Part shown: positions 56,576 through 64,000 of the stretch, one piece after another | Numbering within the stretch: the stretch's first letter is position 1 | Layout of the letters: each line of letters opens with the position of its first letter | NCBI RefSeq assembly: GCF_000010805.1 | Contig: NC_012522.1 | Coordinates: forward strand, 992,001-1,056,000 | Source: Rhodococcus opacus B4 | Lineage (GTDB): Bacteria > Actinomycetota > Actinomycetes > Mycobacteriales > Mycobacteriaceae | DNA: 64,000 nt | Direction of reading: 5' to 3' | The notes under the pieces: generated by a model | What the model saw: only the letters and a program-made list of their open reading frames with translations | The model's database searches: none | What the model was told of the DNA's origin: nothing | Translations under genes and position numbers: made by a program

Positions 56576-58416
56576 CAGCGATCACCTCCGCGGCCGTGTT
56601 GTTGCTGTTGCTGTTGTTGCTGCTGAAGTTGGGTCGTGCTGAGTTCGGGTCCCTGCTCGGCCTCGGCGGACTGCGCCGGTGCGGCCACGAGCTCCTCACC
56701 CGCCAGTTCCCGCTCCTCGTCGGAGCTTCTGCTCGCGAGCACCCACGTGTCCTTGCTGCCGCCGCCCTGGCTGGAGTTCACGACGAGCGACCCCTCGGGC
56801 AGGGCCACGCGGGTCAGGCCGCCCGGCAGCACCCAGACGTCGTCGCCGTCGTTGACGGCGAACGGACGCAGATCGACGTGCCGGGGAACCAGTTCGTCCC
56901 CGACCTTCGTCGGCACCGTCGACAGCTGGACCACGGGCTGCGCGATCCAGCCGCGGGGGTCCGCCTTGATCTTCCGCGTGATCGTGTTCAGCTCCTTCGG
57001 TGACGCGTCGGGGCCGAAGACGATGCCGTAGCCACCGGAACCCTCCACCGGTTTGATCACCAATTCTCCGACCCGGTCCAGCACCTCCTCGCGTTCCTCG
57101 TCGAGCCAGCAGCGGAACGTGTCGACGTTCGCGAGCAGCGGCTTCTCCCCGAGGTAGTAGTCGATGATCTGCGGGACGTAGGTGTAGACGAGTTTGTCGT
57201 CGCCCACGCCGTTCCCGACGGCACTCGAGATGACGACGTTGCCCGCCCGGGCCGCGTTCAGGACGCCGGCCACCCCGAGCACGGAGTCCGGCCGGAAGTG
57301 CATGGGGTCGAGGTAGTCGTCGTCGATGCGGCGGTAGATGACGTCGACCTGCCGTTCACCCTCGGTGGTGCGCATGTAGACCATGTTGTCGCGGCAGAAG
57401 AGGTCGCGGCCCTCGACGAGTTCGACACCCATCTGGCGCGCGAGCAGCGAATGCTCGAAGTACGCGGAGTTCGCGACACCCGGTGTCAGGACGACGACGG
57501 TCGGGTCGGCCTCGTTGAGGGCGGCGGACGCCCGCAGCGCCCGCAGCAGGTGCGAGGCGTAGTCCCCGACGGACCGCACGCGGTGCGACATGAACAGGTC
57601 GGGGAACACCCGCGCCATCGTGCGGCGGTTCTCCATGACGTAGGACACCCCCGACGGCGAACGCAGGTTGTCCTCCAGCACCCGGAAGACCCCGTTCTCG
57701 TCGCGGACGAGGTCGATTCCGGCGACGTGGATCCGCACCCCGTTCGGCGGGACGATCCCCGACGCCTCCCGGTGGAAGTGCTCGCACGAGGTGACCAACC
57801 GCTTCGGCAGCACGTGGTCGCGCAGGATGCGCTGTTCCCCGTACACGTCGTCGAGGAACATCTCGAGCGCCTGCACCCGCTGCTTGATGCCCTTCTCGAG
57901 ACGCGTCCACTCCGCCGCCGCAATGACGCGGGGCACCAGGTCGAGGGGGAAGGGCCGTTCCTGACCGGACAGCGAGAACGTCACACCCTGGTCGATGAAC
58001 GCCCTGCCCAGCGCGTCGGATCGGGCGGCGAGGTCGGCCCGGTCCGCGGGCTCGAGCGCCTTGAAGACGCCCTTGTAGGGCGGGCGGACGGTGCCGTCGC
58101 GGTCGAACATCTCGTCGAACGCCAGACCGTAGCGGCCGATGTCCGTGTACCCGTCGAACACGTGGGCGGGTTCGGCAGGCTTGCGAGGCCGCGCGGTCAC
58201 CCGCGTCCGGGGCGGGGTTCCCGCCGCCTTCGGACCCGCCTGCGCCGCGGCCCCCGATTTTCGGCCGGGGGCTTTCGAGGTGGCCGACGACTTCGATATT
58301 GTTGACGACTTCGATGCTGGGGGCGTCATCCCAGACATGCTGCTACACGTACACCCGTTCAGCAGCACAGCCGCAGGATTTGTCGGCGCGTCCGGCGCCG
58401 GTTTGAGATCGGACAC
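56575..58416 (-). CDS. circularly permuted ATP-grasp protein (Rv2411c-like) with poly-Gln tail
   Basis: A 613-residue enzyme with the type 2 circularly permuted ATP-grasp core (HVFDGYTDIGRYGLAFDEM onwards; VEGSGGYGIVFGPDA; FAVNDGDDVWVLPGGLTRVA). The family is thought to ligate amino acids into peptides or tags. The N-terminal 75 residues are low-complexity. The C-terminus carries nine consecutive glutamines (codons at 56599-56625) just before HGRGGDR. GTG at 58416 is used; internal ATGs at 58338 or 58329 are possible. Mycobacterial relatives are shorter at both ends. Confidence 0.88.
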   Translation of the reverse strand: MSDLKPAPDAPTNPAAVLLNGCTCSSMSGMTPPASKSSTISKSSATSKAPGRKSGAAAQAGPKAAGTPPRTRVTARPRKPAEPAHVFDGYTDIGRYGLAFDEMFDRDGTVRPPYKGVFKALEPADRADLAARSDALGRAFIDQGVTFSLSGQERPFPLDLVPRVIAAAEWTRLEKGIKQRVQALEMFLDDVYGEQRILRDHVLPKRLVTSCEHFHREASGIVPPNGVRIHVAGIDLVRDENGVFRVLEDNLRSPSGVSYVMENRRTMARVFPDLFMSHRVRSVGDYASHLLRALRASAALNEADPTVVVLTPGVANSAYFEHSLLARQMGVELVEGRDLFCRDNMVYMRTTEGERQVDVIYRRIDDDYLDPMHFRPDSVLGVAGVLNAARAGNVVISSAVGNGVGDDKLVYTYVPQIIDYYLGEKPLLANVDTFRCWLDEEREEVLDRVGELVIKPVEGSGGYGIVFGPDASPKELNTITRKIKADPRGWIAQPVVQLSTVPTKVGDELVPRHVDLRPFAVNDGDDVWVLPGGLTRVALPEGSLVVNSSQGGGSKDTWVLASRSSDEERELAGEELVAAPAQSAEAEQGPELSTTQLQQQQQQQQQHGRGGDR

Positions 58417-58505
58417 CGATCACTGGTAATCTCGCCTGTCGGTGCATATGTGTGCGCCCAGAGCTTTCTCGACCGTAACCAGCTTAAGACGACAGGATTT
58501 TACGC

Positions 58506-58766
58506 GTGGCCAACATCAAGTCCCAGGTGAAGCGGATCCGTACCAACGAGGCGGCCCGACTCCGTAACCAGTCGGTGAAGTCCTCGCTGCGCACGGCGAT
58601 CCGCTCGTTCCGCGAGGCTGCGGCGGCCGGTGACAAGGACAAGGCCAACGAGCTCCTCGTCGCCACCAGCCGCAAGCTCGACAAGGCAGCCAGCAAGGGC
58701 GTCATCCACGCCAACCAGGCTGCCAACAAGAAGTCTGCTCTCGCGCAGGCTGTCAACAAGATCTGA
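58506..58766 (+). CDS. rpsT: 30S ribosomal protein S20
   Basis: An 86-residue basic, helical protein that binds 16S rRNA. It begins [20 protein letters not shown] and ends [13 protein letters not shown], as usual. The start is GTG at 58506. It is divergent from the ATP-grasp gene and is followed by a strong hairpin. Confidence 0.97.
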   Translation: MANIKSQVKRIRTNEAARLRNQSVKSSLRTAIRSFREAAAAGDKDKANELLVATSRKLDKAASKGVIHANQAANKKSALAQAVNKI

Positions 58767-58790
58767 CGGTTCTTCCGTCGTAGGCTCTCC

Positions 58791-58824
58791 AACAGCCGCT
58801 CGGTCCTCGGACCGAGCGGCTGTT
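58791..58824. terminator. bidirectional terminator between rpsT and holA
   Basis: A perfect 16-bp inverted repeat (AACAGCCGCTCGGTCC and its reverse complement) with a 2-nt centre lies 24 bp after rpsT and 42 bp after the convergent holA. It should form a very stable hairpin on either strand and ends in GTT on the plus strand. It is the clearest terminator in the window. Confidence 0.85.
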
Positions 58825-58866
58825 GTCGTGTCTCCGTTCCTCGTGTGTCGCCGTCAGCTCCGGCCG

Positions 58867-59844
58867 TCAGATCTGGCGTAGCCGGGAGACGCGTCCCACG
58901 GCACTCTCGACGGCGTAGTCCGCGTCGGCCGCCGCGCCCTTGACGTCGGCGTTCAGGGCGGCGACGATCCGCAGTGCCTCCCCGACCGACGTGGGCGTCC
59001 ATCCCTTCGCGAGGGCCTGCGCCTTCTTGATCTTCCAGGGCGGCATGCCCAGTTCCGACGCCATCCGGAACGGGTCGCCGCGCCCGGCCGGGGCGACCCG
59101 GGCGATCGAGTGCACCGCGTCGGCCAGTGCGTCCGCGAGCAGCACGTGCGGCACACCGCGCAGCATCGCCCAGCGCAGCGCCTCGATCGCGCCCGCGGTG
59201 TCGCCGGCGACGGCCTTGTCCGCGACGTCGAATCCGCTCACCTCGGCCTTGCCCGAGTAGTACCGCTGCACGGCGGCGACGTCGATCTTTCCGCCGGTGT
59301 CCGCCGTGAGCTGCGAGCACGCGGCGGCCAGTTCGCGCAGATTCGAGCCGACTCCCTCGAACACGCTCTGCACCACGTCCGGCGACACCCGGACCCCGAG
59401 GGTGCGGAACTCGCCGCGAATGAACCCGATGAGCTCGCCGGACTTCAGTTTGGCGCACGGGTGCACCACGGCCCCGAGCTTCTCCAGCGCCCCGGTCATC
59501 GCTTTCGCACGGCCACCGCCCGAGTGCAGGACCACCAGAACGACGCCCGGAGGCGGGTCGCCCGCGGCGTCGAGGACCAGTGCCACCGCGTCCTTGCCCG
59601 CCTCTGCGGCGGCCTCGAGCACCACCACGCGGTCCTCGGCGAACAGGGACGGGCTGAGCAGTTCGGCGAGTTCGGCCGCCCCGGCGTCGCCCGCTCGCAG
59701 CCGGTTGACGGGAAGCTCGGCGCCGGCGGCGACGTTCGCGCTCGCGCGGACCTGGCCGACGACCTGCGCCACCGCGCGTTCGACGAGGAATTCCTCGTCA
59801 CCGAGGACCAGATGGAGCTGTTCGAGCTGAGTTGGAGTGCTCAC
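58867..59844 (-). CDS. holA: DNA polymerase III subunit delta
   Basis: A 325-residue clamp-loader subunit that opens the beta clamp. The N-terminus [20 protein letters not shown] and the C-terminal [16 protein letters not shown] segment are typical of HolA. GTG at 59844 fits the family start; longer frames upstream are non-coding. It corresponds to Rv2413c, next to rpsT (Rv2412). Confidence 0.94.
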   Translation of the reverse strand: MSTPTQLEQLHLVLGDEEFLVERAVAQVVGQVRASANVAAGAELPVNRLRAGDAGAAELAELLSPSLFAEDRVVVLEAAAEAGKDAVALVLDAAGDPPPGVVLVVLHSGGGRAKAMTGALEKLGAVVHPCAKLKSGELIGFIRGEFRTLGVRVSPDVVQSVFEGVGSNLRELAAACSQLTADTGGKIDVAAVQRYYSGKAEVSGFDVADKAVAGDTAGAIEALRWAMLRGVPHVLLADALADAVHSIARVAPAGRGDPFRMASELGMPPWKIKKAQALAKGWTPTSVGEALRIVAALNADVKGAAADADYAVESAVGRVSRLRQI

Positions 59845-59961
59845 GCGAAGATCGTGCCACGTGGGGCGGACACGTTCGCCGACACCCCGAGGCGGGACCG
59901 AGCACGGCGAACACCGGCGATCGCCACGCAGGGACGGCGTCGGCGGTGGACACTCGATGAT

Positions 59962-60711
59962 ATGACCGCGGAATCCGAGGTGGACGGCGTCACGCGCGAG
60001 GGCTTCGCGCACACGATCGACCTCGACGACGACCGCGCGGCAGGGCAACGGTACGAACTGAGTTTCCGGTACACCTGCCGCGACGGGCTGCTTCTGCGGT
60101 GGTCGGTGCAACTGGTGGCCCGCTGCTCGGTCTCCGGGCATGCCGAGGCCGTGTTCGCCGGTGGTCGATCCGCCCTCGAGCCGGTCCTCGGAGTGGGCAC
60201 GGCGAACGGCGCCGACGACGACTTCGACGCCGCGTGCGCCGTGTACGAGCACCAGTGGCGGTCGCTGCTCGACCCGTCGGGCGGCAGCCCGCGAGGCGAA
60301 GGCGAGCAGCGTCACCTGTCCGACGCGCTCGCCCTGTACGGGCGCACGTGGCGCAGCGACTCCGGCCGTGCGGTCGCCGACCGGCTCGCGTCGTTCGCGA
60401 ATGTCACCGTGCTCGCACTGGGCACCGATCCCGCATTCCAGGTGATGCGCCGCACCGCCGCGCACTATCCCGAACCGGTCGTCCTCGCCGTGTACCAGCC
60501 CGGCGGGCAACGCATCGACCTCAGCCTCGCCGACACGGCGACCGTGGAGGCGCTGATCGACGATCCCGGTCCGCTGCGCACCGGACCGGATTCCAGCGCG
60601 GGCACCCTGCTCGCGGGACCCGCGTCCACCGGGCTGCTGCACCCCGGCTACCTCGGCTCCACCACCGCGGCCGGTCTCACCGAGCTGACTCCGCCACCAG
60701 CGGTCAGCTGA
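59962..60711 (+). CDS. hypothetical protein
   Basis: A 249-residue acidic protein that I do not recognise. It starts [20 protein letters not shown] and contains a beta-rich first half and a segment [21 protein letters not shown]. No signal peptide, membrane helix or known catalytic motif is visible. Codon use is like its neighbours. It is divergent from holA and overlaps the convergent GCS2 gene by 8 bp. Confidence 0.7.
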   Translation: MTAESEVDGVTREGFAHTIDLDDDRAAGQRYELSFRYTCRDGLLLRWSVQLVARCSVSGHAEAVFAGGRSALEPVLGVGTANGADDDFDAACAVYEHQWRSLLDPSGGSPRGEGEQRHLSDALALYGRTWRSDSGRAVADRLASFANVTVLALGTDPAFQVMRRTAAHYPEPVVLAVYQPGGQRIDLSLADTATVEALIDDPGPLRTGPDSSAGTLLAGPASTGLLHPGYLGSTTAAGLTELTPPPAVS

Positions 60712-61813
60712 CCACTTCGCGTGTCAGCAGGCCGACCACCGCCGCCAGCGTGCCGACGCGCGCGAATTCCGTCCGTTGCTTCTCGGCGCCGGTGCCCTCC
60801 CGCAGCACCGTGTCGAGTCCCGATTCGAGGAACGCCCGGTCGCCGGCGCCGAGTCCCGGGGCCACGCACTCGTTCAGCAATTCCAGGTGCCTGCGGATGG
60901 GCAGGGGCCGATCGGTTGCCGGGCTGGTGCATTCCCCGTCGAGTCCGTCCCGGGCCGCCCGCCACAACTGCGCCCGCAGCAACTCGACGCGCAGCCATGG
61001 CACCGTGTCGCCGTTCGCCACCGACCGCAGCGCCCACCCCACGAGGCCCTTCACGACCACCGCGTAGAGCGCCGCGTGCGCCGCGGTCATGGCGACGTCC
61101 GCGATCCGGACCTCGATCGTCGGCTGCTTGTCGGACAGCCGGACGTGCCAGTAGATCATTCCCCGGTCCATGGCGGCGCCGGTCCCGATCATGGCGCCGA
61201 CCGACGACTCGTACTCGTCCGCGGAATCGAAGTGCGGCGGCGGTCCCGCCGACGGCCACCGCGACCACATGATGTGCCGCCAGCTGTGGTAACCGGTGTC
61301 GTGCCCGCTGTGGAACGGCGAGTTCGCGGCGAGCGCGAGAAGCACGGGGAGCCAGCTGCGCAGCTGGTTGCTCACGAGCACCCCCACGTCGCGGCTCGGG
61401 ATCCCCACGTGCACGTGACAGCCGCACGTGGTCACCGTGTCCACGATCGACCCGAAGTGGCGGGCCATCTCCTCGTACCGCGGGCTCGGAGTGATCGCCG
61501 GAGGCAATCCCTCGGCGATCAGCGAGGTTCCGCTGGGCACCAGCAACAGGTCGCGGCCCGCGGCGGCCTTCACCAGCCGGCGTCGCAGGCTGCGCAACTC
61601 CTCGTGCAGTTCCTCCCCGGTGTGGCACACGCCCGTCGCCGTCTCGATCTGGCACCGGGCGAGTTCACGTTGGAGCCCGTGAATGTCGTGGCCGGCCTCC
61701 GCGACCACGTCGGGTCCCGCGGAGGAGAGATGACCGGATTCGTCGACGAGGAAGAACTCCTCCTCCACCCCCACACTGAGGTCGCGATCCGATTCCGTTG
61801 CTGCAGCGCTCAT
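60704..61813 (-). CDS. carboxylate-amine ligase, glutamate-cysteine ligase 2 family (YbdK-like)
   Basis: A 369-residue GCS2-family ligase: [15 protein letters not shown] at the N-terminus, [13 protein letters not shown] and a [20 protein letters not shown] core. YbdK has weak gamma-glutamylcysteine synthetase activity in E. coli. Rhodococci use mycothiol rather than glutathione, so another amino-acid coupling is likely. ATG at 61813 fits the family. It is 47 bp after a carboxylesterase gene on the same strand. Confidence 0.87.
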   Translation of the reverse strand: MSAAATESDRDLSVGVEEEFFLVDESGHLSSAGPDVVAEAGHDIHGLQRELARCQIETATGVCHTGEELHEELRSLRRRLVKAAAGRDLLLVPSGTSLIAEGLPPAITPSPRYEEMARHFGSIVDTVTTCGCHVHVGIPSRDVGVLVSNQLRSWLPVLLALAANSPFHSGHDTGYHSWRHIMWSRWPSAGPPPHFDSADEYESSVGAMIGTGAAMDRGMIYWHVRLSDKQPTIEVRIADVAMTAAHAALYAVVVKGLVGWALRSVANGDTVPWLRVELLRAQLWRAARDGLDGECTSPATDRPLPIRRHLELLNECVAPGLGAGDRAFLESGLDTVLREGTGAEKQRTEFARVGTLAAVVGLLTREVVS

Positions 61814-61860
61814 TCAGCAGGTATCCCCGAGTTCCGCGGAGACGAAACCGGGCCCCCGGC

Positions 61861-63411
61861 TCAGGTGAAGCCGATGACCTCCTCGCCCCACGCCCGGCGC
61901 AGTTCCCGGTCCGGATCGTGGGCGACCGCGTCGGATCGGCCGATCAGCAGGGTCGCGCGGTCGCCTTCGTCGTACCGCGGCCACTCGATCTCCGCCCCGG
62001 TTCCGTCCGGGGTGCCCGCGGTGGCGAAGGACAGCCACCGTCGCTGGATCCGCTCCGACACGTGGCCGGCGGTCCGGTGCCCACCGAGCTTGAACGTGGG
62101 GTCGTGCGGGACGACGCCGAAGTTGCCGAAGACGTAGGGCACCTCGGTGCCGTGCGTGGCACCGATCCGTGCGGCGCGCAGGAAGGGTGTGGCGTAGTCG
62201 AAGCGGTACAGCCAGGTGGGCGCGACGCGGCTGTGCGCCTCCGCGATCCACAGCGTCGGCATCCGGAACGCGGCGTCCCGCGAGATCTCCATCGCCGAGC
62301 GTTTCTTCGGGTAGTCGGGATACGCCGCGGCCACCTCCTGTTCCTCGTCGGCGGGGAGGTCGGGGTGGTCGGCGGCGATCGCCACGAACATCTGATGCAC
62401 CGCGTCCGGGGTGATCGGCATCAGGGGCGATTTCATCAGCCGGAACATCGACGCCTCGTCCTTGTTCGTCCCGATCAGCAGCGGAACTCGATGCGCGAGT
62501 CCTTTCCGGAAGGCCGCCACCGGGTAGTGCGGGACCACGTCCCCGTCGACGGTCGGGGCAACCGCCAGGGTCCCGGGCACCCGCGCGGGCACCTGCTGGA
62601 CGAGTTCGACGCATGCCTTCGTCAGTACGTCGACGGGAAGGTCGCGCAGACGGCCCGCGTCGGCAGGCGCGATGTCGAGCAGTTCGAGGAACGATTCGGC
62701 GATACTCTCGGCTCGCGCACTGCCGTACACCGACGTCGCCGGCGAGCTCTCGGCGATCGCGCGATGGAACAGCCCCTCTGCCTGCGGCGACGTCATCAGC
62801 GTGGTGACCGAGCCGCCACCGGCGGACTCCCCGAACAGGGTGACGTCGGCCGGGTCGCCGCCGAACGCCGCGATGTTGTCACGCACCCACGTCAGGGCCG
62901 CGATCTGATCGCGCAGGCCGACGTTCGTGTCGAACGGGTGCTCCTCGGTCGAGAACGCGGAGAAGTCCAGGAACCCCAGCGCACCGAGCCGGTAGTTGAA
63001 CGTGACCACCACGACGTCGCCGCGTTCGACGAGCCGGGACGGATCGAACATGCGCTGCCCGGACGAACCGAGGTAGTACGCCCCGCCGTGGATCCACACC
63101 ATCACCGGCCGTGGTCGCCCGGCATCCGCCGCCGGCGCGAAGACGTTCAGGGTGAGACAGTCCTCGTCGATGGTCAGACCGGGATCGATGGGCAGCGGCC
63201 CGTGTTCGTTCTGCGGCGCGATCGGGCCGAACCGGGAGCAGTCGCGCACACCGTCGAAAGGTTCGGGCGGGTGCGGGGCGCGGAGCCGCCGCTCACCGAT
63301 CGGCGGCGCCGCGTAGGGAATGCCTTTCCACGACAGGACGCCGCCCACCCGGACGCCGCGCAGCGTGCCCTCACGGACGGCCACGAGTGGGTTCTCGGTA
63401 TGCGAAACCAT
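61861..63411 (-). CDS. type B carboxylesterase
   Basis: A 516-residue alpha/beta hydrolase of the carboxylesterase/cholinesterase family. The oxyanion segment is VWIHGGAYYLGSSG, the nucleophile Ser lies in FGESAGGGSVTTL, the acid in TNKDEASMF and the His in ATHGTEVPYVFGN. No signal peptide is present, so it is cytoplasmic. It probably hydrolyses aromatic or short-chain esters; the substrate is unknown. Confidence 0.9.
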   Translation of the reverse strand: MVSHTENPLVAVREGTLRGVRVGGVLSWKGIPYAAPPIGERRLRAPHPPEPFDGVRDCSRFGPIAPQNEHGPLPIDPGLTIDEDCLTLNVFAPAADAGRPRPVMVWIHGGAYYLGSSGQRMFDPSRLVERGDVVVVTFNYRLGALGFLDFSAFSTEEHPFDTNVGLRDQIAALTWVRDNIAAFGGDPADVTLFGESAGGGSVTTLMTSPQAEGLFHRAIAESSPATSVYGSARAESIAESFLELLDIAPADAGRLRDLPVDVLTKACVELVQQVPARVPGTLAVAPTVDGDVVPHYPVAAFRKGLAHRVPLLIGTNKDEASMFRLMKSPLMPITPDAVHQMFVAIAADHPDLPADEEQEVAAAYPDYPKKRSAMEISRDAAFRMPTLWIAEAHSRVAPTWLYRFDYATPFLRAARIGATHGTEVPYVFGNFGVVPHDPTFKLGGHRTAGHVSERIQRRWLSFATAGTPDGTGAEIEWPRYDEGDRATLLIGRSDAVAHDPDRELRRAWGEEVIGFT

Positions 63412-63543
63412 GACGTCATCTTCGCCCGGGCAGCCCGCCTCCGGAGTCCGTTCGCAGATTCTTCCGGCTCGGACGGCGCCGACCGCCCGCTCTGGCAGAC
63501 TGAGTCAGTGAGCCGGGCGCATGCCCGCACGCTGGAGGAACCG

Positions 63544-64000
63544 ATGCGAGACATAGTGCCCGATACGTCACGCTCGCAGGCCGTCGGCAAGTCTGCGGCG
63601 ACGTTCGCGACCCTCGCCGATCTGCTCTACGCGGGCCAGGATTTCGGGCAGGTCCACCAAGCCATCTGCGACGCCGCGCCGCTACTCGTCGAGGGTTGTC
63701 AGCACGCGAGCCTGATGCTCCGGCAGGGCGCCCGCTACGTGACGGTGGCGGCCAGCGACGACATCGCCGCCCGCGTCGACGAGCTCGAGCGCGTCGAGAA
63801 CGAGGGGCCGTGCGTCGACGCCATCGTCAGCGACACCCCTCAGTTCGAAACGGACCTGTCCACGTCGTCACAATGGCCGCGGCTCTCACGACGGGTGCTG
63901 GCCGAGACGCCGGTGCGCGGGGCGGCCGGTTTCCGCCTCGTCATCCTGGGACGCAAGGTCGGCGCCCTCGATCTGTTCTCGGACACGCCGGGGGCCCTGA
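63544..64000 (+). CDS. GAF-domain protein (cut by window edge)
   Basis: A partial ORF that begins MRDIVPDTSRSQAVGKSAAT; 152 codons are visible. The region FGQVHQAICDAAPLLVEGCQ to GRKVGALDLFSD is a GAF sensory domain of the type that often precedes an ANTAR RNA-binding domain in actinobacteria; the end that would show it is outside the window. ATG at 63544 follows GGAGGA; an upstream in-frame GTG (63508) is possible. Confidence 0.8.
   Translation, partial: MRDIVPDTSRSQAVGKSAATFATLADLLYAGQDFGQVHQAICDAAPLLVEGCQHASLMLRQGARYVTVAASDDIAARVDELERVENEGPCVDAIVSDTPQFETDLSTSSQWPRLSRRVLAETPVRGAAGFRLVILGRKVGALDLFSDTPGAL

Noticed and set aside
56592..56626. Trinucleotide repeat near the ATP-grasp stop considered as a mobile-element or CRISPR trace
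   Set aside because: It is a run of mixed CAA/CAG codons inside the coding frame, with no spacer structure or flanking duplications.

Overview
The window is high-GC actinobacterial DNA, most likely a Rhodococcus of the jostii/opacus type. The main evidence is gene order. From era to the ATP-grasp gene it follows the Mycobacterium tuberculosis Rv2364c-Rv2413c neighbourhood (era, Rv2365c-like, corC, ybeY, phoH, rsmE, dnaJ2, hrcA, Rv2375-like, hemW, sirA/nirA, cysH, ferrochelatase-like, cysA/W/T/subI, Rv2401A-like, trehalase, lepA, Rv2405-like, transglutaminase/alpha-E/ATP-grasp trio, rpsT, holA). Extra genes are inserted in blocks. This assignment rests on memory of the family and was not searched.

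Layout. 1-7791: a kdp potassium operon on the minus strand (small membrane ORF, kdpF, A, B, C, D, E; kdpE runs off the left edge). 7944-12145: a flavin-binding oxidase-like gene divergent from a MocR regulator, then an amidase-TetR pair behind a perfect palindrome. 12142-20368: a housekeeping minus-strand run (era, deaminase-like, corC, ybeY, phoH, hydrolase, rsmE, dnaJ, hrcA). 20578-27927: hemW and the assimilatory sulfate operon sirA-cysH-cysD-cysN-sirohydrochlorin chelatase, preceded by a cysteine-rich leader peptide. 27863-32309: a compact accessory operon (TPP enzyme, SRPBCC protein, KAS III-like enzyme, aminotransferase) with two visible lesions. 32497-35310: rslA-sigL, a DUF1801 protein and a universal stress protein. 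35541-42085: a second sulfur block (Stf0 sulfotransferase, a second cysD, a cysN-cysC fusion; convergent MurE-like ligase and sulfatase). 42111-46114: sulfate importer cysA-W-T-subI with a second cysteine leader. 46164-64000: small membrane proteins, GH15 trehalase, siderophore-binding lipoprotein, lepA, PemK-like protein, SGNH hydrolase, aquaporin, the peptide-tagging-like trio, rpsT, holA, a GCS2-family ligase, a carboxylesterase and a truncated GAF protein.

Theme. Sulfur runs through the middle 24 kb: sulfate import, activation to APS/PAPS (two sets), reduction to sulfide, siroheme supply, and use of PAPS by a sulfotransferase. Two leaderless cysteine-codon leaders, one before the reductase operon and one before the importer, suggest that both respond to cysteine supply. 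The least explained parts are the damaged KAS III/TPP operon and the MurE-like ligase, both with changed active-site motifs.
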